5,007 bases of DNA from H111-94 sp034436045 (GTDB lineage: Bacteria; Chloroflexota; Ktedonobacteria; Ktedonobacterales; Ktedonobacteraceae): the NCBI GenBank assembly GCA_034436045.1, contig DAOTVZ010000221.1, positions 1-5,007 of the forward strand. Direction: 5' to 3'. The notes under the pieces are model-generated. The model had not been told where the DNA came from. It made no database searches and saw only the letters and a program-made list of their open reading frames with translations. Of the stretch, positions 1-5,007 are shown piece by piece; position 1 is the stretch's first letter; each line of letters begins with the position of its first letter. The position numbers and the translations under genes are program-made.

Positions 1-3
1 AAT

Positions 4-408
4 TTAAAACGATCTATGTCCCAGTTGCCGAAAGTTGACTTCCTCCCGTGCCCGGTAAAAGGAGTTCACCCCAGCAGTCGTTGGCCAGCATGCCAGCACC
101 ATTACGATGAGGAGCAGACCTGAATTAAAATCGGTTGTCATGCCATAGCTTGTCATGTCGAAGAAAGGCAGCTTGACGGCTGGTAACGAAGAGGGACGAG
201 TCTGTGGCCCCTGGCCGAGAATAAACGCTTGCTCCGACTGGTAGTGGAGCTGATCCTTCGACATGACCAGCGCAACAGAACCACTTTGAGGCATCTGGAA
301 ATGCAGGTCATAGCGTTGAGCAGCGCCAAAATGATGTTCACGTTTGACAGCAACCGTTGACAGCAACGCCGCTGGATGCGCAGAGATGTTGCTGTCCTTT
401 TTGGTCAT
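4..408 (-). CDS. Hypothetical 134-aa protein with one probable membrane segment
   Basis: I do not recognise this protein. The reading frame is complete, from ATG at 408-406 to TAA at 6-4. The start is supported by a Shine-Dalgarno sequence, AAGGTGA, on the minus strand (plus positions 416-422), seven bases before the ATG. Residues 1-95 are mostly polar, with a basic patch near residues 22-26. Residues about 96-114 (SGLLLIVMVLACWPTTAGV) form a hydrophobic stretch long enough to span a membrane once, and a charged tail of about 20 residues follows. There is no signal peptide at the N terminus and no catalytic motif I can name. Its upstream region runs straight into the tRNA-Arg scar at 482-523, so the gene may belong to the inserted DNA on the left of that scar (inference). 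It could also be a chance ORF, but the length plus the ribosome binding site make a real small gene more likely than not. Confidence 0.5.
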   Translation of the reverse strand: MTKKDSNISAHPAALLSTVAVKREHHFGAAQRYDLHFQMPQSGSVALVMSKDQLHYQSEQAFILGQGPQTRPSSLPAVKLPFFDMTSYGMTTDFNSGLLLIVMVLACWPTTAGVNSFYRAREEVNFRQLGHRSF

Positions 409-415
409 TTTCCGC

Positions 416-422
416 TCACCTT
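416..422 (-). promoter_or_regulatory. Ribosome binding site of the 134-aa ORF
   Basis: The minus strand reads AAGGTGA, a seven-base match to the anti-Shine-Dalgarno complement, with a seven-base gap to the ATG at 408. It is the main argument that the 134-aa ORF is translated. A possible -10 box, TATAGT, lies upstream around 447-452 on the minus strand, but I see no good -35 box for it. Confidence 0.5.
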
Positions 423-481
423 GCGCTCAGAGAGAGACACTAACAGACTATATAAGACGTATGTGCGGCCTAAAGGGCGAA

Positions 482-523
<42 letters not shown>

Positions 524-543
524 TTCAACCTATTTAATAGCCC

Positions 544-744
544 TCAATCCGCTTTACAAGCCAAAGCAGCCCCAAAGCGCCACCTGTCAACGAGCAGCAC
601 TTTAGAGCCACTTTTCACCAATACCGTATGTCGGAGCAAACCCTCTATACCAGCATGCCGCTTCACCTCGATCAACAACTGCTCGACGCCATTAGGCGTC
701 AACGATTGACCATGGCGATATCTCAAAACAGATTTTCTGGTAGC
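544..744 (-). pseudogene. Remnant of a tyrosine recombinase (integrase) catalytic domain
   Basis: The minus-strand frame is open from 744, after an in-frame TGA, to a stop at 544-546; the first usable start is TTG at 726. It contains LTPNGVEQLL, then KRHAGIEG, then LLRHT. This succession is characteristic of the tyrosine recombinase catalytic domain just before and at the HxxR box, which normally reads like HxLRHTFAT. Here Gly replaces the His (GLLRHT), and the segment that should separate AGI.G from the box is shortened, so a small deletion is likely. After LRHT the frame drifts away from the family and stops. The LGH region, the catalytic Tyr and the whole N-terminal half with the first catalytic Arg are absent. 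A working enzyme would be roughly 300 residues. The remnant lies about 20 bases from the tRNA-Arg 3' fragment and reads toward it, the usual neighbourhood for an integrase at its own attachment site. It cannot be active. Confidence 0.58.
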
Positions 745-901
745 TCACCGAGATCATAAAATTCATCTACCTCATTGATAAAATCCCATTCTTGCTTGAA
801 TACTTGCCGATATCCTGAGAGAAGCTGTTGCGTGTCTCGCATGGCGTTTGATGGTATTACCCGAACACGTGAGCAATATGTGCAGGGCCGATGTGTCAAA
901 C
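745..901. other. Non-coding or decayed stretch between integrase remnant and chitinase terminator
   Basis: No intact gene is visible here. On the minus strand one frame is open from about 899 down to a TGA at 723-725, and it overlaps the TTG start of the integrase remnant by a TTGA. Its last residues read EWDFINEVDEFYDLGELPENLF, an acidic C terminus that looks more like protein than noise. Its only ATG (842) has no ribosome binding site, and I recognise no family. It may be the tail of another broken gene of the same lost element. I see no RNA gene, repeat or clear promoter in this stretch. Confidence 0.3.
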
Positions 902-925
902 AGCGGGGAGCATAAGCCCCCCGCT
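902..925 (-). terminator. Hairpin after the chitinase stop codon, probable terminator
   Basis: AGCGGGG (902-908) pairs with CCCCGCT (919-925). After one A-C mismatch, two further G-C pairs close a four-base ATAA loop at 912-915. The hairpin begins six bases after the chitinase TGA (932-934). On the minus strand it is followed by GTTTGACAC, so the T run is only three bases long; it may act as a weak intrinsic terminator or simply protect the 3' end of the mRNA. Confidence 0.6.
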
Positions 926-931
926 ACACAC

Positions 932-3139
932 TCAACTTAAGGTAACATCGTCTACATAGACATCCGGCTGGACATACCAGCCATGCACATAGATGGTAAT
1001 GCTGGTTTGTGAGGCACCAGTGGTAAATGTGACGCTTAGCTGTGTGTAACTACTGCTACTGGTCCAGTTAGAGGCCCCATTCTGCACTCCCAGATAGGCG
1101 TAGGGGCCATCCACGTAGGCCGTAAGCGTATAGGTATGGTTGGCCTGCACGGCAATCGTTTGATCGCACTCGCCAGTCGTGGAACTGCTGGGTGTTACTT
1201 GTAACGCATATGAACCGCTATGAACCGGTGAGGTGACCACCACATCGCCACTCTGGCAGGTCCAACCGGAGAGGTCGCCGGTCTCGAAGCCTCCATTGAT
1301 TACCAGATTCCCGCCTGTGGGAGTAGGTGTAGGTGTAGGTGTGTTTGTTGGCGTAGGTGTAGGTGTGTTTGTTGGCGTAGGTGTAGGTGTTGGCGTTCCG
1401 CCAGTCCCGCCACCTGTGCTGCCGGGCAGGCCACTGACGATAGCGTTGAGCAACGTGTCTCCGGCATCTTCTGCATCGAGTGAGAACATCATTGCTCCGG
1501 CCAGGCCATTGTCCTTAATATAGGTCGTTTTGGCAGCGATGGATTGTGGTGTATCTCCGGTATAGAAGTTTGTGCCGTCATAGATCCATGATGCCTGTGT
1601 AGTAGGATCAAAGAAGTTGTCGCTGGGGTTGCTGGTCAGTCCTGCGGCAGCCAGTTCCTTGTAATCTGCCACTCCCGCCGTCTGGCTGGTGGAGAAAGCA
1701 GCGGATGGGCCAGTCGCCGTCTGGTAGAGGCCGTGATTGTTCCCTGCCGCGACCCCTGTCCAGCCGCGATAATAAAATGGGAACCCCATAACCAGCTTGT
1801 TGGCCGGAAAGCCCCCTGGAATGTTATAGTCGGGCAAACCGGTCGTCCATGCCTTGATTGATGTATCGATAGTGTACTTCTCGTTGCCAGGGGGAACAGC
1901 CTGCGACGGGTCATCAGGCGAGTTGTAGAGCGGATCCTGAAAGTTAGTAGGGCCGGTCGTGTCCCATGCGCCATGCATATCATAGGTCATGACATCGGCA
2001 TAATCCAGGTAGTTGCCGATCTGGTTAGTCTGGATGAGAGCGATCTTGTCCTGGCCCGATGGAACTGCCGCAGTGAGTTCAAAGTGCTTACCGATGCTCG
2101 CCCCGTAGCTATCCAATTCGTTGCGGAACTCCTGTAATAGCAGTGTATAGTTTGCTGTATCTTGCGGCCCATAGTGATTCCCCACATGTCCGGCGGTGGC
2201 GGGATATTCCCAGTCGATATCGAACCCATCGAAAATACCGGCTGCCGAGGCCGTGCCACCCGACGGATCGCCCCCGATACCTGTTGGCAAGTTGCCCTTG
2301 AGGAACATTGTAATACAGGAACTGACGAACGTTTGCCGCGAAGACGCTGTGGCCGCCACATCCGAGAAGTATTTGGAGTACGTCCAGCCCCCAATGGAAA
2401 GAAGGATTTTGAGATTGGGATATTTTACTTTCAGTTCACGCAACTGGTTGAAGTTGCCCTTGATCGGCTGGCTCCAGGAATCGCTCGTCCCATCGACACT
2501 GTTAGAAGAGGTATAGCTCTTCTGATAGTCAGCATAGGCATCACCGGCCCCATCACCCGCATTGGGATCACTCTCGTTAGTGTCCGCGGCCTTAATAGCC
2601 TCAAAGCAGGTGAGATTGGTGGGGTCGATGTTCTCGAAATCATAGATAATCGTGGTTAACTGTGAGGCCGCCCCTGACGTAGCGATGGTCGATGGGTAGT
2701 AGGCATTACCATAAATGCTCCACTGGTCAAAATAAGCAATCTTTTGATAGGGGATAGTGACCGCAGATTGAGTAGATGCCGTCACCGGGGAACTCTGGCC
2801 GGAGACATACCCATCTTTGTCATAAGCCTGAACTGTGAACGTGTAATTTGTAGAGGGAAGAAGCGAACTAACCGTAACCGAGGTTCCCATTGAGGTAGCC
2901 ACAATGTTAGAACCATTATAAACATAATAGGCCGGCACATCGCCCGTTCCCGAAGTATCTGTGGAAGAAGACCACGACAGCGTGATGTACTGTGACCCAA
3001 CGGCTGTCACCTGCACATTCGTAGGAGTAGTGATAACCGATGTGGCACTATGAACGGTTGACGGGACGACAATTCCTGCGATTCCCAGAAAGAGCAGACT
3101 CAGTGCTGCGCCCAGTTGCACCAATTTCGTCTTTGACAT
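932..3139 (-). CDS. Secreted family 18 chitinase: FnIII, GH18, Pro/Thr linker, C-terminal CBM
   Basis: This 735-aa enzyme should hydrolyse beta-1,4 bonds of chitin outside the cell. Residues 1-32 form a signal peptide (Lys-rich start, hydrophobic core, HSA at the likely cleavage site). Residues about 38-124 are a fibronectin type III domain. Residues about 128-573 are the GH18 barrel: SIGGW at 248-252, DGFDIDWEYP at 304-313 with Asp307, Asp309 and catalytic acid Glu311, and MTYDMHG at 384-390. An insertion around 455-540 resembles the chitinase insertion domain of subfamily A. All residues for the substrate-assisted retaining mechanism are present. In the last barrel strand (GAMMFSLDAED, 548-558), Phe552 sits where subfamily A enzymes usually have the Trp that floors subsite -1. 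A Gly/Pro/Thr linker (574-610) leads to a jelly-roll-like carbohydrate-binding module (611-735; NGGFETGDLSGW, Cys628 and Cys659), resembling CBM4/9 or CenC-type modules. ATG at 3139 follows AAGGAG at a six-base spacing. It is transcribed alone, divergently from the NERD kinase gene. Identity is very secure; the exact CBM family is not. Confidence 0.95.
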   Translation of the reverse strand: MSKTKLVQLGAALSLLFLGIAGIVVPSTVHSATSVITTPTNVQVTAVGSQYITLSWSSSTDTSGTGDVPAYYVYNGSNIVATSMGTSVTVSSLLPSTNYTFTVQAYDKDGYVSGQSSPVTASTQSAVTIPYQKIAYFDQWSIYGNAYYPSTIATSGAASQLTTIIYDFENIDPTNLTCFEAIKAADTNESDPNAGDGAGDAYADYQKSYTSSNSVDGTSDSWSQPIKGNFNQLRELKVKYPNLKILLSIGGWTYSKYFSDVAATASSRQTFVSSCITMFLKGNLPTGIGGDPSGGTASAAGIFDGFDIDWEYPATAGHVGNHYGPQDTANYTLLLQEFRNELDSYGASIGKHFELTAAVPSGQDKIALIQTNQIGNYLDYADVMTYDMHGAWDTTGPTNFQDPLYNSPDDPSQAVPPGNEKYTIDTSIKAWTTGLPDYNIPGGFPANKLVMGFPFYYRGWTGVAAGNNHGLYQTATGPSAAFSTSQTAGVADYKELAAAGLTSNPSDNFFDPTTQASWIYDGTNFYTGDTPQSIAAKTTYIKDNGLAGAMMFSLDAEDAGDTLLNAIVSGLPGSTGGGTGGTPTPTPTPTNTPTPTPTNTPTPTPTPTGGNLVINGGFETGDLSGWTCQSGDVVVTSPVHSGSYALQVTPSSSTTGECDQTIAVQANHTYTLTAYVDGPYAYLGVQNGASNWTSSSSYTQLSVTFTTGASQTSITIYVHGWYVQPDVYVDDVTLS
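1310..1420 (-). repeat. Tandem repeat encoding the Pro/Thr linker of the chitinase
   Basis: This stretch encodes the linker between the GH18 barrel and the C-terminal module. Two exact 24-bp copies (1329-1352 and 1353-1376) lie in tandem, and an 18-bp partial copy follows at 1377-1394; each full copy encodes one TPTPTPTN-type unit. Within each copy the six-base unit GTAGGT (plus strand) is itself repeated. Such linkers are flexible, often glycosylated spacers in secreted glycoside hydrolases. The copies keep the frame, so gain or loss of a copy would change linker length by eight residues without breaking the gene. Confidence 0.9.
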
Positions 3140-3145
3140 ACCTTG

Positions 3146-3151
3146 CTCCTT
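3146..3151 (-). promoter_or_regulatory. Ribosome binding site of the chitinase gene
   Basis: The minus strand reads AAGGAG, a full Shine-Dalgarno core, six bases before the ATG at 3139-3137. It fixes the chitinase start, which is also where the signal peptide begins. Confidence 0.85.
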
Positions 3152-3299
3152 GCGTTACGTCTAAAACTTTCTCTTTGACATGGGTGACTGGAAGACCTCT
3201 GTTCACTTGAGACGTAGCCCCCTTACCAAAACCTCGTTCTCTTGTAAGAGCATCCCGTAGTCAGGATGGGATACTAACCTCAAGCTTACTTAATATATG

Positions 3300-3328
3300 A
3301 GTGTACCCTCCTCTGGTGTATATGTCAA
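3300..3328 (-). promoter_or_regulatory. Sigma-70-type promoter of the chitinase gene
   Basis: On the minus strand a perfect -35 box TTGACA (plus positions 3323-3328) is followed after exactly 17 bases by TACACT (3300-3305), which matches four of six positions of the -10 consensus. The start of transcription would be near 3293, leaving a leader of about 155 nt before the chitinase ATG. The -35 box lies in the centre of the palindrome at 3313-3342, which suggests repression by a protein that blocks polymerase binding. Confidence 0.55.
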
Positions 3329-3342
3329 GATGTATATACCAG
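3313..3342. promoter_or_regulatory. 30-bp imperfect palindrome over the chitinase -35 box, candidate operator
   Basis: The left half CTGGTnTATAnnTC is mirrored by GAnnTATAnACCAG on the right, with a two-base centre. By my count 22 of 30 positions agree with the reverse complement. The TTGACA box on the minus strand lies across its centre. Length, symmetry and position fit an operator for a dimeric regulator. No regulator gene is in the window, so the protein is unknown. Confidence 0.5.
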
Positions 3343-3526
3343 TTTTGTTGGTATTCACTCATCGTGGAATATCTCAAGAAGCACGATTCCGTTAATGCGT
3401 GCCAGGCGACAGAAGCCCATCTTCGCATTGGTGTAGGGTTATGTATCAACCTGGCTTGCTATCGCCTTTACGGAAGCGGGAGACCGTGTTATTATCCTCA
3501 TTTTCGTAAGTTCTTCAACACAACAT

Positions 3527-3538
3527 TATAGTACTATA
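3527..3538. repeat. Perfect 12-bp palindrome upstream of the NERD kinase promoter
   Basis: TATAGTACTATA reads the same on both strands. It ends 14 bases before the -35 box of the plus-strand promoter, a position where an activator or repressor could bind. Function is not shown by the sequence. Confidence 0.45.
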
Positions 3539-3552
3539 CACTCTCAAATATA

Positions 3553-3582
3553 TTGAAGATTGTAGACTTACTGTGATACAAT
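3553..3582 (+). promoter_or_regulatory. Promoter of the NERD kinase gene with overlapping inverted repeat
   Basis: A -35 box TTGAAG (3553-3558) is followed after 18 bases by TACAAT (3577-3582), one mismatch from TATAAT, preceded by TGA (3574-3576) as an extended -10 element. Transcription would begin near 3589, about 20 bases before the ATG at 3608. Inverted-repeat arms AGATTGTA (3557-3564) and TACAATCT (3577-3584) overlap the two promoter boxes, so a dimer bound there would cover the promoter. Confidence 0.55.
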
Positions 3583-3607
3583 CTCATCTGTCCTACATTA
3601 AAGGCTT

Positions 3608-5007
3608 ATGAGTTCTTCGGGGGCAACAGGCATGTTAAAAATAAAGCTCACTGCTGGTTCACACTATATCAAACAAGATGAAGCCCAGGCTATCGAGGAA
3701 CTTCAACAAATCCTTTCCTCTGAGGAGGGCTACATCATTCCTGTTGTATTTGTCGGCTACCAAATCGTTAATCGAGAGATCGATGCTATACTACTTCTGT
3801 CAGACGCTATCTTCTTGCTCGATTTTAAACACTGGGATGGAGAGCGCGTGGAGATTGCCAGTATCAACGCTCCTATCAGGTATCGGTGGCGTGGAATCTG
3901 GGAAGAAAGAGAGAATACACTTGTTAAGTACGAATACGCGGCGAAGGAAATCGCCGGTCAATTGAAGCATTTGAGCGACTGGTTGCCCATGCATCCTCCC
4001 ATCTACCCTGTCATGATCTTTACGGGAAGCGCATCTGTCTCGTTTGCTCATGGTGATCCTCGTTTTCCCCAACCCGACCATGGTGTGGGAGCTTGCCATA
4101 TCGAATACTTCCCTCGACTATTGGAGGCTTTCCGTAAAGCTACTTCTAAACGAGTGCGCCTTAACACCTCCCAACGCTCGGCCTTAGCAAACCTTCTGCG
4201 ATCACAAATGAAGGCTGCTAAACACCATCGAAAGCATATAGATGACTATATTGTCACTGCTGAACACCACGTCGATGCCTTCCTTGACTGCAAAATCTAT
4301 GAGGGGGAAGACGAGATTTTTCACCAGCCGGTCTGGCTCAAAGAGTATAAGCAGATTCTGGCTTCCCCCGATCAACGTAATCAGCGAGAAAAGCTGATGT
4401 TACGTCACGCCGATGTCCTTCTCCGCTTTCCTCAACATCCAAACATCGTGACCTATCGTCATCACAAATCTACTCCTTCTCATCTCTATGTCATTTTGTC
4501 GCGTAAACCAGGAGCTTTTCTCAGTGAACTGATCACGCAGAAACCGTTTGGGCGCACAACGCAGGCTGAACTCTCGCGCATACCGTTTGATCTCAATACC
4601 CGCCTGAAACTCCTGGGCGATATTCTGACCGCGCTAGAATATCTTACGCAGCAGTCAGACTTCGCGTATGCGGCATATCGTGACCTGCGGCCAGATAATA
4701 TCTTTGTGCAATACGACGGCACAGTGCCCGTTGCGCAGTTATTTAATCTGGATTGTACGAAACTTCCCAATGCTATTACAAAGCTTGGTCACATGAAAGA
4801 GGGTGTGAAGCGTGACCGTGATTGGATCGATTACGCTTCACCAGAACTCTTAGCTTATATTGAATCTGAAGAAACCGTTGCGAATACATCACATGGTTTT
4901 ACAGGGGATGTGCGCAGTGACCTCTTTTCCTGGGCAGTGATTGCCTGGGAACTGCTGACCGGAGAATTACCCTTTGCCGATACCGAAGCAAAATTATCCG
5001 ATCAACG
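3608..5007 (+). CDS. NERD domain protein kinase-like protein, PglW-like architecture, 3' end outside window
   Basis: The first 466 residues are visible and the frame is open at the window edge. Residues about 25-150 are a NERD (nuclease-related) domain: REIDAILL with Asp59, then FLLDFKHWDG with Asp72 and Lys74, fitting a PD-(D/E)xK-like nuclease core. Residues about 213 onward are a protein kinase fold: probable beta-3 Lys245 in PVWLKEYK, HPNIV at 277-281, catalytic loop YRDLRPDN at 357-364, an APE-like SPE at 411-413, and the helix F segment SDLFSW with Asp438. There is no glycine-rich loop before Lys245, His of HRD is Tyr357, and the DFG position reads NLD (380-382). Kinase activity is therefore uncertain. 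NERD followed by kinase is the order in PglW of BREX type 2 and other defence-associated kinases, but partner genes are not visible. I chose ATG 3608 because a TAA lies in frame just upstream; AAAGG at 3600-3604 is only three bases away, so ATG 3632 is a fair alternative. An own promoter suggests it is first in its transcript. Confidence 0.85.
   Translation, partial: MSSSGATGMLKIKLTAGSHYIKQDEAQAIEELQQILSSEEGYIIPVVFVGYQIVNREIDAILLLSDAIFLLDFKHWDGERVEIASINAPIRYRWRGIWEERENTLVKYEYAAKEIAGQLKHLSDWLPMHPPIYPVMIFTGSASVSFAHGDPRFPQPDHGVGACHIEYFPRLLEAFRKATSKRVRLNTSQRSALANLLRSQMKAAKHHRKHIDDYIVTAEHHVDAFLDCKIYEGEDEIFHQPVWLKEYKQILASPDQRNQREKLMLRHADVLLRFPQHPNIVTYRHHKSTPSHLYVILSRKPGAFLSELITQKPFGRTTQAELSRIPFDLNTRLKLLGDILTALEYLTQQSDFAYAAYRDLRPDNIFVQYDGTVPVAQLFNLDCTKLPNAITKLGHMKEGVKRDRDWIDYASPELLAYIESEETVANTSHGFTGDVRSDLFSWAVIAWELLTGELPFADTEAKLSDQ

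Larger units (their letters stand above)
3140..3607. other. Divergent intergenic control region
   Basis: This stretch separates the chitinase start from the NERD kinase start and is visibly more AT-rich than its neighbours. It holds the two divergent promoters, the palindromes listed separately, and the long chitinase leader (about 3293-3140). The leader contains inverted-repeat arms TACGTCT (3156-3162) and AGACGTA (3210-3216) near the ribosome binding site, and weak short hairpins around 3251-3268. I see no known riboswitch core. Short open frames here lack ribosome binding sites and cross the promoters, so I do not call them genes. Confidence 0.6.

Noticed and set aside
1310..1420. CRISPR-like repeat array
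   Set aside because: The repeats are directly adjacent with no unique spacers and encode the Pro/Thr linker in frame.
2162..2659. 165-residue plus-strand open frame inside the chitinase gene
   Set aside because: It is antisense to the GH18 catalytic core, whose motifs are clearly the real coding sense. It has no ribosome binding site or recognisable domain.
3301..3531. 76-residue plus-strand and 62-residue minus-strand (3261-3449) open frames between the two promoters
   Set aside because: Both cross the chitinase promoter and palindrome, lack ribosome binding sites, and have protein compositions unlike real small proteins.
3608..5007. Calling a BREX type 2 or other named defence system
   Set aside because: Only one partial gene with PglW-like domain order is visible. 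No methyltransferase, PglZ phosphatase, ATPase or helicase gene lies in the window, and the left neighbour is a chitinase.

Overview
The window looks like accessory or intergenic-rich DNA from a soil bacterium with moderate GC. Three things point toward Ktedonobacteria (Chloroflexota): a large secreted chitinase with a TPTPTPTN linker, a NERD-plus-kinase protein, and a tRNA-Arg scar without encoded CCA. This assignment is inference from protein style; there is no rRNA or other taxonomic marker in the window.

Left end (1-900): a 134-aa minus-strand ORF (4-408) with a good Shine-Dalgarno site and one likely membrane segment, but no family I recognise. Just upstream of its start lies the 3' half of a tRNA-Arg(UCG) gene on the plus strand (482-523). 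It has an anticodon loop, T arm and acceptor 3' strand, but no matching D arm or 5' anticodon strand. About 20 bases beyond it is a decayed piece of a tyrosine recombinase on the minus strand (544-744). Together these look like an attachment-site scar of one or more integrative elements. The rest, up to 901, is non-coding or decayed.

Middle (902-3139): one intact minus-strand gene for a 735-aa secreted family 18 chitinase. It has a signal peptide, a fibronectin type III domain, a GH18 barrel with a complete DGFDIDWEYP motif, a Pro/Thr linker and a C-terminal carbohydrate-binding module, and a hairpin follows the stop codon. The usual Trp at the floor of subsite -1 appears to be Phe.

Divergent control region (3140-3607): it carries no convincing gene. 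On the minus strand a TTGACA-17-TACACT promoter serves the chitinase with a leader of about 155 nt, and its -35 box is centred in a 30-bp imperfect palindrome. On the plus strand a TTGAAG-18-TACAAT extended -10 promoter serves the next gene and overlaps an 8+8 bp inverted repeat; a perfect 12-bp palindrome lies just upstream.

Right end (3608-5007): the first 466 residues of a plus-strand protein with an N-terminal NERD (nuclease-related) domain and a protein-kinase fold. Several kinase motifs are altered (no Gly loop, YRD for HRD, NLD at the DFG position). This two-domain order resembles PglW of BREX type 2 and related defence-associated kinases, but its C terminus and neighbours are outside the window, so no defence system can be claimed. 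The chitinase and the NERD kinase share only the divergent control region; nothing in the sequence ties their functions together.
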